The notes: generated from the letters alone by a model not told the origin. 28,953 bases of DNA from JBBSOW01 sp038259365 (GCA_038259365.1 JBBSOW010000035.1:1-28953); one strand, 5' to 3'. Shown: positions 6,460 to 15,356, numbered from the stretch's first letter. Numbers and translations: made by a program.

Positions 6460-8490
6460 ATGACACGTGAGACCAGCAGCCTGGCTGCCGCCATCCGACG
6501 CTCCCCCATCGGCCGCATCCCCGTCGTCGGGGTGAAGCCCCTGGTGGGAGAGGGGCGGTTCGCCGCCAAGTCGGTGGTCGACGAGGAGTTCACCATCGAG
6601 GCGACCGTCTTTCGGGAAGGCCACGATGCCGTGAACGCCACCGTGGTGTTGACCGATCCGGACGGGAAGGAAACCCCGATCGCCATGGTCTGTGACAATC
6701 CGGGCCTGGATCACTGGCGGGCCACGGTGAGCGCGAGCCGCACCGGAGCGTGGACCTATCGGGTCGAGGGCTGGTCCGACCCCTACGGCACGTGGGAGCA
6801 CGACGCCGCCATCAAGGTCCGCGCCGGGGTCGACGTCGAGCTCATGCTGGAGGAGGGGGCGCGGGTGCTGGAGCGGTCCCGCGACGAGCTGACCCACGAG
6901 GCCGCCGCCGACGACGTTCTGAGCCGCGCGATCTCGACGTTGCGCGATCCAGAGGTGCCAGCCGAGGACCGCCTGACCGCCGGCCTGTCTGCCGACGTCG
7001 AGCACGTGCTGGCCGGAAACCCGCTGCGCGATTACGTCTCTCCCAGCGCAGAGTTCGACTGGATCGTCGAGCGCGAGCGGGCCCTGTTCGGGGCCTGGTA
7101 CGAGATCTTCCCCCGCTCCGAGGGCGCCACCCAGGACCCGTCGACGGGGCTGTGGACCTCGGGGACCTTCCACACCGCCGCCCGCCGGTTGCCCGCCATC
7201 GCCGGCATGGGCTTCGACGTGGTCTACCTGACCCCCGTGCACCCCATCGGCCAGGCGAACCGCAAGGGGCCGAACAACACCCTGAACGCGGCCGACTACG
7301 ATCCGGGATCCCCCTACGGCATCGGTTCGCCGGAGGGTGGGCACGACGCCCTGCACCCCGAGCTCGGCGACTTCGACGACTTCGATCACTTCGTCTTCAA
7401 GGCCCACGAGGCCGGACTGGAGGTGGCCATGGACCTCGCGTTGCAGGCCTCCCCGGATCACCCGTGGGCGGTCGATCATCCACAGTGGTTCACCACCCGC
7501 GCCGACGGCACCATCGCCTACGCGGAGAACCCGCCCAAGAAGTACCAAGACATCTACCCGCTGAACTTCGACAACGACCCCGACGGCATCTACCGGGCCG
7601 TTCGCGACGTCGTGCAGGTCTGGATCGATCATGGCGTGAAGATCTTCCGCGTCGACAACCCGCACACCAAGCCGCTGGAGTTCTGGCAGTGGCTGATCGC
7701 CGACGTCGCCGAGGATCATCCCGACGCCATCTGGCTGGCCGAGGCCTTCACCCGCCCGGCGATGATGCACACCCTGGGCATGGTCGGCTTCCAGCAGTCC
7801 TACACCTACTACGCCTGGCGCAACGAGAAGTGGGAGCTCGAGGAGTACATGACGGAACTCAGCGGGGACGCCGCGAGCTACATGCGCCCCAGCTTTTGGC
7901 CCACCACCCACGACATCTTGACCCCGTTCATGTGGACCGCCGGCGAGGCGGGCTGGAAGCTGCGTGCCGCCCTGGCGGCCACGCTCTCGCCCACCTACGG
8001 CATCTACGCCGGTTACGAGCTGATGGAAGCCGAGCCCCGGCCCGGCGCGCAAGAACAGCTCGACAACGAGAAGTACCAGTTCAAGGACCGCGATTGGGCC
8101 TCCTACGAGCCCGGCGGTGCCCGACAGGGTGAGTCGCTGGCGGGCTACCTCACCGCGATCAACCGGATCCGCAACGAACACCCCAGCCTGCACTGGCTGC
8201 GCAACTGGCGGGCCCACCACGCCGACGACGAGTCGACCATGGTGTTCTCCAAGCGCCGCGTCGTGGACGGCGTCGACGATGTCATCATCGTCGTGGCGAA
8301 CCTGGATCCCCACCACGACCGCGAGACCACCGTGCGGCTGAACATGCCCGAACTCGGCTTCGACTGGGGCGACACCTTCCACGCCCACGAGCTGATCCTC
8401 GACCAGCCCTGGACCTGGCGGGAGAACAACTACGTCAAGCTCGGCCCCGGCGGCGAGCCCGTGCACATCATCCACGCCCAGCGTCACTGA
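6460..8490 (+). CDS. glgE: Alpha-1,4-glucan:maltose-1-phosphate maltosyltransferase GlgE
   Basis: Transfers maltosyl units from maltose 1-phosphate onto alpha-1,4-glucans, the polymerising step of the trehalose-to-glucan (GlgE) pathway. The 676-residue protein is close to the roughly 700 of the family. An N-terminal domain (IRRSPIGRIPVVGVKPLVGEG, then an immunoglobulin-like part) precedes the GH13_3 barrel. Barrel motifs include FGAWYEIFPRSEG, FDVVYLTPVHPIGQANRKG, MDLALQASPDHPW, IFRVDNPHTKPLEFW (nucleophile D399), IWLAEAFTRP (acid/base E428) and PTTHDILTPF (D485). The ATG at 6460 matches the family start. In other actinobacteria glgE is often next to glgB, treS or pep2, and none of these is in this window. 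Confidence 0.95.
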   Translation: MTRETSSLAAAIRRSPIGRIPVVGVKPLVGEGRFAAKSVVDEEFTIEATVFREGHDAVNATVVLTDPDGKETPIAMVCDNPGLDHWRATVSASRTGAWTYRVEGWSDPYGTWEHDAAIKVRAGVDVELMLEEGARVLERSRDELTHEAAADDVLSRAISTLRDPEVPAEDRLTAGLSADVEHVLAGNPLRDYVSPSAEFDWIVERERALFGAWYEIFPRSEGATQDPSTGLWTSGTFHTAARRLPAIAGMGFDVVYLTPVHPIGQANRKGPNNTLNAADYDPGSPYGIGSPEGGHDALHPELGDFDDFDHFVFKAHEAGLEVAMDLALQASPDHPWAVDHPQWFTTRADGTIAYAENPPKKYQDIYPLNFDNDPDGIYRAVRDVVQVWIDHGVKIFRVDNPHTKPLEFWQWLIADVAEDHPDAIWLAEAFTRPAMMHTLGMVGFQQSYTYYAWRNEKWELEEYMTELSGDAASYMRPSFWPTTHDILTPFMWTAGEAGWKLRAALAATLSPTYGIYAGYELMEAEPRPGAQEQLDNEKYQFKDRDWASYEPGGARQGESLAGYLTAINRIRNEHPSLHWLRNWRAHHADDESTMVFSKRRVVDGVDDVIIVVANLDPHHDRETTVRLNMPELGFDWGDTFHAHELILDQPWTWRENNYVKLGPGGEPVHIIHAQRH

Positions 8491-8517
8491 CCCACGGCCG
8501 CAAGCTACTCCGGCCCT

Positions 8518-8586
8518 CGCAAACTGCCCCTCAGAGGATGGCTAAGCGCTATCCGCGTTCGACGGGCCTGTGGCGGGCAGTTTGCG
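8518..8586. repeat. Nested palindrome between glgE and methyltransferase gene
   Basis: A perfect 12-bp inverted repeat, CGCAAACTGCCC (8518-8529) and GGGCAGTTTGCG (8575-8586), encloses a second hairpin GGATGGC/GCTATCC (8536-8554, one G-T pair, 5-nt loop). It lies 27 bp after glgE and 25 bp before the end of the convergent methyltransferase gene. It could act as a two-way terminator, although there is no T-tract. Confidence 0.7.
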
Positions 8587-8611
8587 CAGACGCAAGACCG
8601 CCGGTACAGGT

Positions 8612-9385
8612 CTACTTCTGCCAGACCGAGACGTGGGAGGTGGCGTCGTCGGTGAAGGTTGAATCGTCCCAATCGGCCACGCGTTTGACCAAGCGCAGGC
8701 CCGCCAGGCGGGCCATGAGGTCCAGTTCGGCGGGCCACACGTAGCGAAAGTCCGAACTCGAGCGGCGGTAGCCGTCTCCGTCGGGGTGGAAGTGCTGCGA
8801 GGTGAGCCGCTGATCGACCAGATCGTAGGTGTCGAATCCCAGATGCCTCTCGCTCACCTCGAAGGGATGGGCCAGCTGCCCCGGCGGCAAGGACCGCAGC
8901 CTCGGCACCATGCATTCGACGACGAAGTGCCCGCCGGGGCTCAGGTGGCGGGCCGCGTTGGCGAAGCAGGCCACCTGCTCGTCCTGGGTCAAGAGGTTCA
9001 TGATCGTGTTGAACACCAGGTAGACCAGCGAGAACTCGCCGGGCACGGTAGCGGTGGCCATGTCGCCCTCGACGACGGGCAGCCCCTCGGGGCCGATCTT
9101 GACCCGAAGCTGGGCCAGCATGTGCGGGGAATACTCGATGCCCGCGACGGGTACTCCGCGACGAGCCAGGCCGACGCCGACGCGGCCGGTACCGATAGCG
9201 AACTCTAAGGCGCGTCCTCGACCGGCGAGACCGGCTAGGAAGTCCAGGGTTGGACCCAGGACCGCCGCGGTGCCCATCTCGTCCAGCTCGGCGTCGTAGC
9301 GCATGGCCGTCTCCGCGCCCCAGATATCGCTGCTCGTCACAACCTCGACCCTGCCCTCAGCCGCGGGCCGAGTCAACAGATCCAT
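8612..9385 (-). CDS. Class I SAM-dependent methyltransferase
   Basis: A 257-residue Rossmann-fold methyltransferase of unknown substrate. Motif I is ALEFAIGTGRVGVGLARRG, followed by the acidic loop GIEYSPHMLAQL, VVEGDMATATV and the strand FSLVYLVFNTIMNLLTQ. The N-terminal DIWGAETAMRYDAELDEM is typical of methyltransferases acting on small molecules. The start is uncertain: the ATG at 9385 follows the ppk2 stop by 11 nt without a strong ribosome binding site, and a GTG about 50 nt further in would also begin before the conserved region. It is the last gene of the leftward operon. Its role in glyoxylate metabolism is not evident, so it may simply be co-transcribed. Confidence 0.85.
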   Translation of the reverse strand: MDLLTRPAAEGRVEVVTSSDIWGAETAMRYDAELDEMGTAAVLGPTLDFLAGLAGRGRALEFAIGTGRVGVGLARRGVPVAGIEYSPHMLAQLRVKIGPEGLPVVEGDMATATVPGEFSLVYLVFNTIMNLLTQDEQVACFANAARHLSPGGHFVVECMVPRLRSLPPGQLAHPFEVSERHLGFDTYDLVDQRLTSQHFHPDGDGYRRSSSDFRYVWPAELDLMARLAGLRLVKRVADWDDSTFTDDATSHVSVWQK

Positions 9386-9396
9386 CGAGCGGACGC

Positions 9397-10293
9397 TCAG
9401 TCGTCGACGGAGTCGCGGCCGCGGCGCACGATCTGTTCGTCGGCGGGGTAGACGACGTCGGGGTCCTTGCCCTCGTAGTCGAACTGGTGGAGGAAGAAAC
9501 GCATGGCGTTGATCCGGCCACGCTTCTTGTCGTTGGACTTGATGGTGGTCCAGCGGGCGTGCTCCACGTCGGTGCGCAGGAACATCTCCTCCTTGGCCTT
9601 CGTGTAGCCGTCCCAGCGGTCGAGGGATTCGATGTCCATCGGGGAGAGCTTCCAGCGCCGCACCGGGTCGATCTGACGGATGGCGAACCGAGTCCGCTGC
9701 TCCTGCTGGGTCACGGAGAACCACAGCTTGGTCAACGAGAATCCGGAATCGACGAGCATGTCCTCGAACAGCGGGGCCTGGTGCATGAACTGCTCGTACT
9801 GCTCCTCCGAGCTGAATCCCATGACCCGCTCGACGCCGGCCCGGTTGTACCAGGATCGATCGAACAGCACGATCTCCCCCGCGGTCGGCAGGTGGGAGAC
9901 GTAGCGGTGGAAGTACCACTGACCGAGCTCGGTCTCAGTGGGCTTGGTGAGCGCTACCACCCGGGCCGATCGCGGGTTGAGGTGCTCGGTGAACCGCTTG
10001 ATCGTACCGCCCTTGCCGGCGGCGTCGCGGCCCTCGAACAACACGATGTGCTTGGTGCCGGATTCTTGGGTCCAATACTGGAACTTCAACAGCTCGATCT
10101 GCAGTCTGTACTTCTCGGCCTCGTAGGCGTCGCGGTCCATCCGCGCGTCGTAGGGGTAACCCTCTCGCCACGTCTCGATGGGGCTGCCGCCGGGCTCGAT
10201 CAGGTCCGGATCCGAGCCGTGCTCGTCGTGACGGACCGAATAACCCTGGCTCATGAGCTTGTGCAGGTATTCGCGGAAGTTGTCTTGCACCAC
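9397..10293 (-). CDS. ppk2: Polyphosphate kinase 2
   Basis: PPK2-family enzyme of about 298 residues that transfers phosphate between polyphosphate and nucleotides, in most class I members making ATP or GTP from the diphosphate. Walker A is FEGRDAAGKGGTIKR (88-95), Walker B is IVLFDRSWYNRAGVERVMGF, and the lid contains TRFAIRQIDPVRRWKLSPMD. The YRLQIELLKFQYW helix before Walker A is characteristic. One domain is present, so it is not the fused class II type. The GTG at 10293 is 5 nt after the allB stop and is preferred for coupling. ATG 10254 is possible, but neither has a strong ribosome binding site. Sitting inside a glyoxylate/allantoin operon that contains an ATP-using glycerate kinase is unusual. 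Confidence 0.93.
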   Translation of the reverse strand: MVQDNFREYLHKLMSQGYSVRHDEHGSDPDLIEPGGSPIETWREGYPYDARMDRDAYEAEKYRLQIELLKFQYWTQESGTKHIVLFEGRDAAGKGGTIKRFTEHLNPRSARVVALTKPTETELGQWYFHRYVSHLPTAGEIVLFDRSWYNRAGVERVMGFSSEEQYEQFMHQAPLFEDMLVDSGFSLTKLWFSVTQQEQRTRFAIRQIDPVRRWKLSPMDIESLDRWDGYTKAKEEMFLRTDVEHARWTTIKSNDKKRGRINAMRFFLHQFDYEGKDPDVVYPADEQIVRRGRDSVDD

Positions 10294-10298
10294 GGTGA

Positions 10299-11741
10299 TC
10301 AGCGCTCGCCGCGTTTGATGAGACGCCCCTTCGGGGTCTGAAAATCCACCTCTTGGCCCCGCACCCAGGTGCGGCGAACCCGCCCGGACAGCGGCTTGGC
10401 GTCGTAGGCGGTGATCGGGTTGCGGTGATACAGCTTCGCCGCGTCGACGATGAAGGCCTCGTCGGGGGCGAAGATCGCCATGTCGGCGTCGTAACCGACC
10501 TCCACGCGACCCTTGCCGCTGACACCGACGCGATCGGCCGGCTTGGTCGCCATCCAGGCGATGACCTGCTCCAAGGTCACCCCGCGGCGCCGGGCCTCGG
10601 TCCAGATGACCGGCAGCTCCAGCTGGACGCTGGCGATACCACCCCAGGCGGTGCCGAAGTCTCCGGTCGCCAGGTCCTTGAGCTCCACGGTGCTCGGGGA
10701 ATGATCGGAGGCGATGTAATCGATCGTCCCGTCCAACAACCCCTGCCACAACAGCTCCCGGTTGGCCGCCTCGCGGATCGGCGGGCAACACTTGTAGGCG
10801 GTGTTGCCGTTGGGCACCGACTCGCTCATCAGCGTCAGGTAGTGCGGGCACGTCTCGACGGTGAGGTTGACCCCGTCGGCCTTGGCGCTGCGGATCATCG
10901 CCAACGCATCGGAGGAGGACAGATGCAAGATGTGCACCCGCGCGCCGGTCCACCGGGCCCGCTCGATCACCTCGGCGATCGCCAGGTTCTCCGCCCCGCG
11001 CGGGCGCGAGGCCAAGAACGTGCGGTAGTCGTCACCCTTGGCCGTGGGCGCCCGATCGATGGCGCTGGAGTTCTCCGCGTGGACGATCATCATGGCGTTG
11101 GAGCGCACGAGCACGCTCAGGTACTCCTCCAACTGTTCGCCGTCCAGGGGCGCGAACTCGTCGACGCCCGAATGCAGCAGGAAGCACTTGAAACCGAACA
11201 CCCCGGCCTCGTGCAGGCCCCGCAGATCGCCGATGTTGCCCGGCACCGCGCCGCCCCAGAAACCGACGTCGACGAAGGCCTGCGGCGCGGCGACGAGCTG
11301 CTTGTACTCCAGCGCGGGAAGGTTCACCGTCGAAGGGATCGAGTTGAGCGGCATGTCGATGATGGTGGTCACTCCACCGGCGGCGGCGGCCTTCGTCGCG
11401 GTGGTGAAGCCCTCCCAGTTCTCGCGGCCGGGCTCGTTGACGTGCACGTGGGTGTCGACCAGGCCGGGGATGAGAACCTCGTCCTCGGCCAACTCCACCA
11501 CCTCGGCGCCGCTCAGCCCGGCCCCCAGCTCCTCGATCCCCACGACGCGGCCACCGCGGACGGCGACCTCGCGCGGCCGCATCCCGGCGGGAGTGATGAC
11601 CCGTTGCCCACGCACGACGAGATCCGGTTGCCCCGTGTCGTCGGAGGTGTCCACGGCCGCCGGGGCCGACGGATGCTCGCTTCGATACTTCGCGATCTGC
11701 TCGCGAATCAGCTCCGGATCGTTGACGTTACGCGTCGTCAC
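10299..11741 (-). CDS. allB: Allantoinase
   Basis: Hydrolyses allantoin to allantoate, the first step of allantoin use. The 480-residue amidohydrolase has the dinuclear metal site: DTHVHVNEPGR (H98, H100), GFKCF with the carboxylated lysine K185, IVHAEN, ILHLSSS and ASDHSP. The FKCF motif and NEPGRENWEGF are allantoinase features that separate it from dihydropyrimidinase. Compared with E. coli AllB, as I recall it, there are about 39 extra N-terminal residues (H98 and K185 align to H59 and K146). The GTG start is supported by AAGGAAG 4 nt upstream and overlaps the preceding stop as GTGA. It lies between the 2H phosphoesterase and ppk2 genes. Allantoate amidohydrolase, the next enzyme, is absent here. 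Confidence 0.95.
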   Translation of the reverse strand: MTTRNVNDPELIREQIAKYRSEHPSAPAAVDTSDDTGQPDLVVRGQRVITPAGMRPREVAVRGGRVVGIEELGAGLSGAEVVELAEDEVLIPGLVDTHVHVNEPGRENWEGFTTATKAAAAGGVTTIIDMPLNSIPSTVNLPALEYKQLVAAPQAFVDVGFWGGAVPGNIGDLRGLHEAGVFGFKCFLLHSGVDEFAPLDGEQLEEYLSVLVRSNAMMIVHAENSSAIDRAPTAKGDDYRTFLASRPRGAENLAIAEVIERARWTGARVHILHLSSSDALAMIRSAKADGVNLTVETCPHYLTLMSESVPNGNTAYKCCPPIREAANRELLWQGLLDGTIDYIASDHSPSTVELKDLATGDFGTAWGGIASVQLELPVIWTEARRRGVTLEQVIAWMATKPADRVGVSGKGRVEVGYDADMAIFAPDEAFIVDAAKLYHRNPITAYDAKPLSGRVRRTWVRGQEVDFQTPKGRLIKRGER

Positions 11742-12382
11742 TGCACTTCCTTCGATCGTTGTTGCTCACCGCTGAGCGCGTGAATACCGACGGGCTCCCA
11801 CGAGAAGGTGCCCCGCTCCCTATGCATGCTCACCGCCACCAGCTCCGCTTGTTGCACGTTCCATCGTTGCCGAACACTCAGCCGCGACACCGTCCTCGCG
11901 AGGTCGGCGTCCATCGCCTCCTCTCGACCATAGCTCAGGGAGACGTGGGGCCCGCAGGGGTGGGTGAACCCCGCACCGGCCGGTAGTTCGCGAACCGCCC
12001 CTGGCGCCAACCCTTGTTCGAGCGCGTCGATGAGTCGACGCCAACCGGCGACGCTCGGCGCCGTCATCACGACCCCGTAGTCGCCGAGTTCGAGGGCATC
12101 GAAATCGAGGGTGCAGGGCGGGGTATCGCGGAGCGCGAGCGTCACCGCCCGCCGAATCGACTCCAGCTCCGTGGCCTCCAGCTCGGGCACGTACCACGGC
12201 AGCCGAAGGAGGGTGGCGTGCAGGAACTCCGCCGGTTGGCGGGCGTGGTAGGCGGGCCACGGGAGTCGGTCCTGGACGGACGCCAACTCTCGGCGTTGCT
12301 CGTCGTCGGGGACCAGGTAAAGATGGAGCGAACCGTCGGATCGACGCCAATCGCAAGCCGGGGTGGCGAAAAAATCCTTCAC
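11738..12382 (-). CDS. 2H phosphoesterase (2'-5' RNA ligase-like)
   Basis: A 214-residue member of the 2H phosphoesterase superfamily, shown by two HxT/S motifs: FLHATLLRL (H55, T57) and PHVSLSYG (H146, S148). These pairs form the active site of RNA 2'-5' ligases, cyclic phosphodiesterases and related enzymes that act on 2',3'-cyclic or 2'-5' phosphodiester bonds. The real substrate is unknown. The GTG start overlaps the glxK stop by 4 nt (GTGA), and its own stop overlaps the allB start in the same way, so translation is coupled on both sides. A nucleotide-processing enzyme between glycerate kinase and allantoinase is unexpected. Confidence 0.85.
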   Translation of the reverse strand: MKDFFATPACDWRRSDGSLHLYLVPDDEQRRELASVQDRLPWPAYHARQPAEFLHATLLRLPWYVPELEATELESIRRAVTLALRDTPPCTLDFDALELGDYGVVMTAPSVAGWRRLIDALEQGLAPGAVRELPAGAGFTHPCGPHVSLSYGREEAMDADLARTVSRLSVRQRWNVQQAELVAVSMHRERGTFSWEPVGIHALSGEQQRSKEVQ

Positions 12383-13521
12383 CCGCGGTCGGCGACGATC
12401 CGCCGGGCCACGTCGTGCAGCAGGCTGGCGGCGTTGGCCATGCTGGCCTCGGCGTCGGGTTCGAGGTCGCTCAGGGCGTAACAGCCGGCGAACCCGGCCG
12501 CACTGAGCTGCTCTGTACTCAGCGACGTGATCCCGCAGACCGCGATGACCGGCGCCCCCGCGCGGTGAGCGGCGGCCGCCACGCCCATGGGCGTCTTGCC
12601 ACCGAGGCTCTGCTCGTCCAGGGACCCCTCCCCGGTGATCACCAGATCGGCGCCGTCGAGCTTGGCGGCCAGATCGACCAGTTCCAAGACCACGTCGATG
12701 CCCGGCCGGCGGACGGCCTTGAGAACGACGAGGGCCGCATAGCCCACGCCTCCGGCGGCGCCTGCCCCGGGCAGGTTGGCCGCCATCGCCGCGGTGGGTC
12801 CGATGGCGTCGCTCAACCGGTCTCGCCAGTTGGCGAGGCTGGCGTCGAGTTGTTCGACCTGTTCGGGATCGGCGCCCTTTTGGGGACCGAACACCGCTGC
12901 CGCGCCGCTGGATCCGGTGAGCGGGTTGTCCACATCGGAGGCGAGGATGAACTCGGTCTCGGCGACGCGCGGATCCAGCCCGGCCACCTCCACCGAGGCG
13001 AGCCCGGCGAGCCCGCCGCCGCTGCCGCGAACCGGCTCACCGTTGCTGTCCAGCAGCGCGACGCCGAGCGCGCTCAGCATGCCCGAGCCGCCGTCGGTGT
13101 TGGCGCTGCCGCCGATACCGAGGATGATCCGCCGACAACCCTGATCCAGGGCCGCGGCGATCATCTCACCGGTGCCGACGCTGCTGGCCCCCATGGCGTC
13201 GAGAACGGGGCGCCCGCGCTCGTCGGTGGGTAGGACGCCCAGCCCGGAGGCGAGCGCCATCTCGACGACGGCCTCTCTCCCCCGGACCGCGATGCTGGCG
13301 CGCACCGGCTCTCCGGTGGGACCGGCGACGTCGACCGCCACCTGGGTCCAACCGGCGCCGACGGCCGCCTCGACCGTCCCTTCGCCACCGTCGGCCACCG
13401 GGACCGGTACCACCTCGAAACGACCGGCGTCGATCCCGGTGAACCCGTCGGCCAGGCTCTGGACCACCTCGGCGGCGGTCAGTGAGCCCTTGAACTTATC
13501 GGGAGCGATGACGATGCGCAT
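12379..13521 (-). CDS. glxK: Glycerate kinase
   Basis: Phosphorylates D-glycerate with ATP, normally to 2-phosphoglycerate in this GlxK/GarK family, feeding lower glycolysis. The 380-residue protein begins RIVIAPDKFKGSLTAAEV, the family hallmark, and continues with VPVADGGEGTVEA, ILGIGGSANTDGGSGML, ASDVDNPLTGSSGAA, FGPQKGA, LVITGEGSLDEQSLGGKTP and VCGITSL. The length is normal. The ATG is preceded by AAGGA at a good distance. It follows gcl after a 53-nt gap and takes the product of GlxR. It can be mistaken for the unrelated MOFRL-type glycerate kinase, but the motifs here are clearly of this class. Confidence 0.96.
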   Translation of the reverse strand: MRIVIAPDKFKGSLTAAEVVQSLADGFTGIDAGRFEVVPVPVADGGEGTVEAAVGAGWTQVAVDVAGPTGEPVRASIAVRGREAVVEMALASGLGVLPTDERGRPVLDAMGASSVGTGEMIAAALDQGCRRIILGIGGSANTDGGSGMLSALGVALLDSNGEPVRGSGGGLAGLASVEVAGLDPRVAETEFILASDVDNPLTGSSGAAAVFGPQKGADPEQVEQLDASLANWRDRLSDAIGPTAAMAANLPGAGAAGGVGYAALVVLKAVRRPGIDVVLELVDLAAKLDGADLVITGEGSLDEQSLGGKTPMGVAAAAHRAGAPVIAVCGITSLSTEQLSAAGFAGCYALSDLEPDAEASMANAASLLHDVARRIVADRG

Positions 13522-13574
13522 GGGGACTTCCTTGTCTTGACCACTTGTTCAAACCGGGGCTTGACTGACTGAGT

Positions 13575-15356
13575 TCAGTTGTCCATGACGCTGACGGCGG
13601 TCGGCGCGTCCGCGCCGGTCACGGCCAGGTCTTCGAACTCGTTGACCGAATCTAGCCCAATGGCACCCATCGAGATGTTGGTGACCTTCTCCAAGATGAC
13701 CTCCACCACCACCGGAACCGAGAACTCGGCCATCAACTCCTTGGCCTTGGCGAACGCGTCCGCGATATCGGCCGGATCGTGGACCCGGATCGCCTTGCAG
13801 CCCAGCCCCTCGGCCACCTTGACGTGATCGACGCCGTAGCCATCCATCTCGGGGGAGTTGATGTTGTCGAAGCCCAAAGAGACGTGGTAGGCCATCTCGA
13901 AGCCCCGCTGAGACTGGCGGATCAACCCGAGGTAAGAGTTGTTCACCACCACGTGCAGGTAGGGGATCTTGAACTGGGCGCCGACGGCCAACTCCTCGAT
14001 GAGGAACTGGAAGTCGTAATCACCCGAGAGGGCGACGACCTCGGTGCCGGGCAGGGCCGTGGCCACGCCCAGGGCCGCGGGCATCGTCCAGCCCAAGGGT
14101 CCGGCCTGGCCACAGTTGATCCAGTGCCGTGCCTGGTAGACGTGCAACAGCTGTGCGCCGGCGATCTGGGAGAGACCGATCGTGGAGACGTAAACGGTGT
14201 CGCGGCCGAAGGCCTTGTTCATCTCCTCGTACACCCGCTGAGGCTTCACCGGGATGTCATCGAAGTGCGTCTTGCGCTGCAGGGTGGCCTTGCGCTGGGC
14301 GCAATCCTTGACCCACACCCCAAAATCGGGGAGATCGATCGAGTCCTTACGCTTACCCGCGTCGGCGAGCAGGGCGTCCAGGGCCAAACCGGCGTCCGAG
14401 GCCACGCCGAAGTCGGGAGCGAACACGCGGCCGATCTGGGTGGGCTCGATGTCGATGTGGATGAACTTGCGGCCCTTCGTGTAGACGTCGAGCGCGCCCG
14501 TGTGGCGGTTGGCCCACCGGTTTCCGATGCCCAGCACGAGGTCGGACTCCAGCAGGGTCGCGTTGCCGTAACGGTGCGCGGTCTGCAGACCGACCATGCC
14601 CGCGTGCAGCGGGTGATCGTCGGGAATGGCGCCCCAACCCATCAGGGTCGGGATGACGGGGGCACCGACGAGTTCGGCGAACTCGACGAGGCGGTCAGCG
14701 GCGTCGGCGTTGAAGACACCGCCCCCCGCGACGATCACGGGGCGCTCGGCCGCGGCCAGCATGTCCATGATCTTGGCGGCCTGACCGGCCGACATGGCCG
14801 GACGCGTCACCGGCAGCGGAACGTAGCTGTCGATGTCGAACTCGATCTCGGCGAGCTGGACGTCCAACGGCAGATCGATCAGGACGGGGCCGGGGCGGCC
14901 TTCGCGCATCAGCCAGAAGGCCTTTTGGAAGGTGCCGGGAATCTGGCCGCCCTCCTTGACTGTGACGGCCATCTTGGCCACCGGGGCCGCGATGGAGGCA
15001 ATGTCGACGGCCTGGAAGTCTTCCTTGTCCAGCTTGGCGACGGGCGCCTGGCCGGTGATGCACAGGATGGGGATCGAATCGGCCCAGGCCGAGTACAGCC
15101 CGGTGATCATGTCCGTGCCCGCGGGGCCGGAGGTCCCGGTGCAGATACCGATGTTGCCGGGCGCCGCCCGGGTGAATCCCTCGGCCATGTGCGAGGCGGC
15201 CTCGACGTGGCGAGCCAGGATGTGCTTGATGCCACCGTGGGTGCGCATCGCCGCGTAGAAGGGGTTGATCGCCGCTCCGGGGAGACCGAAGGCCTGGGTA
15301 GCGCCCTCCTTCTCCAGAATGAGGATGGCGGCCTCGACCGCTTTCATCTTTGGCAT
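13575..15356 (-). CDS. gcl: Glyoxylate carboligase (tartronate-semialdehyde synthase)
   Basis: Thiamine-diphosphate enzyme that joins two glyoxylates to tartronate semialdehyde and CO2. The 593-residue protein has the three-domain acetolactate synthase-like layout. The GDYDFQFLIEELAVG to VVVNNSY segment binds ThDP and Mg2+. Residue 51 is Val in ILARHVEAASHMAEG. Most ThDP enzymes have Glu at this position, and Val51 is the hallmark of Gcl, which separates it from acetohydroxyacid synthase. The C-terminal stretch EKVTNISMG is also typical. The ATG overlaps the glxR stop by one base (TAATG), so the two are translationally coupled. Its glyoxylate substrate probably comes from allantoin degradation, given allB and allE at the locus. 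Confidence 0.97.
   Translation of the reverse strand: MPKMKAVEAAILILEKEGATQAFGLPGAAINPFYAAMRTHGGIKHILARHVEAASHMAEGFTRAAPGNIGICTGTSGPAGTDMITGLYSAWADSIPILCITGQAPVAKLDKEDFQAVDIASIAAPVAKMAVTVKEGGQIPGTFQKAFWLMREGRPGPVLIDLPLDVQLAEIEFDIDSYVPLPVTRPAMSAGQAAKIMDMLAAAERPVIVAGGGVFNADAADRLVEFAELVGAPVIPTLMGWGAIPDDHPLHAGMVGLQTAHRYGNATLLESDLVLGIGNRWANRHTGALDVYTKGRKFIHIDIEPTQIGRVFAPDFGVASDAGLALDALLADAGKRKDSIDLPDFGVWVKDCAQRKATLQRKTHFDDIPVKPQRVYEEMNKAFGRDTVYVSTIGLSQIAGAQLLHVYQARHWINCGQAGPLGWTMPAALGVATALPGTEVVALSGDYDFQFLIEELAVGAQFKIPYLHVVVNNSYLGLIRQSQRGFEMAYHVSLGFDNINSPEMDGYGVDHVKVAEGLGCKAIRVHDPADIADAFAKAKELMAEFSVPVVVEVILEKVTNISMGAIGLDSVNEFEDLAVTGADAPTAVSVMDN

Noticed and set aside
6439..8487. Open frame of about 680 codons opposite glgE
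   Set aside because: It coincides almost exactly with glgE on the other strand and shows no family motifs.
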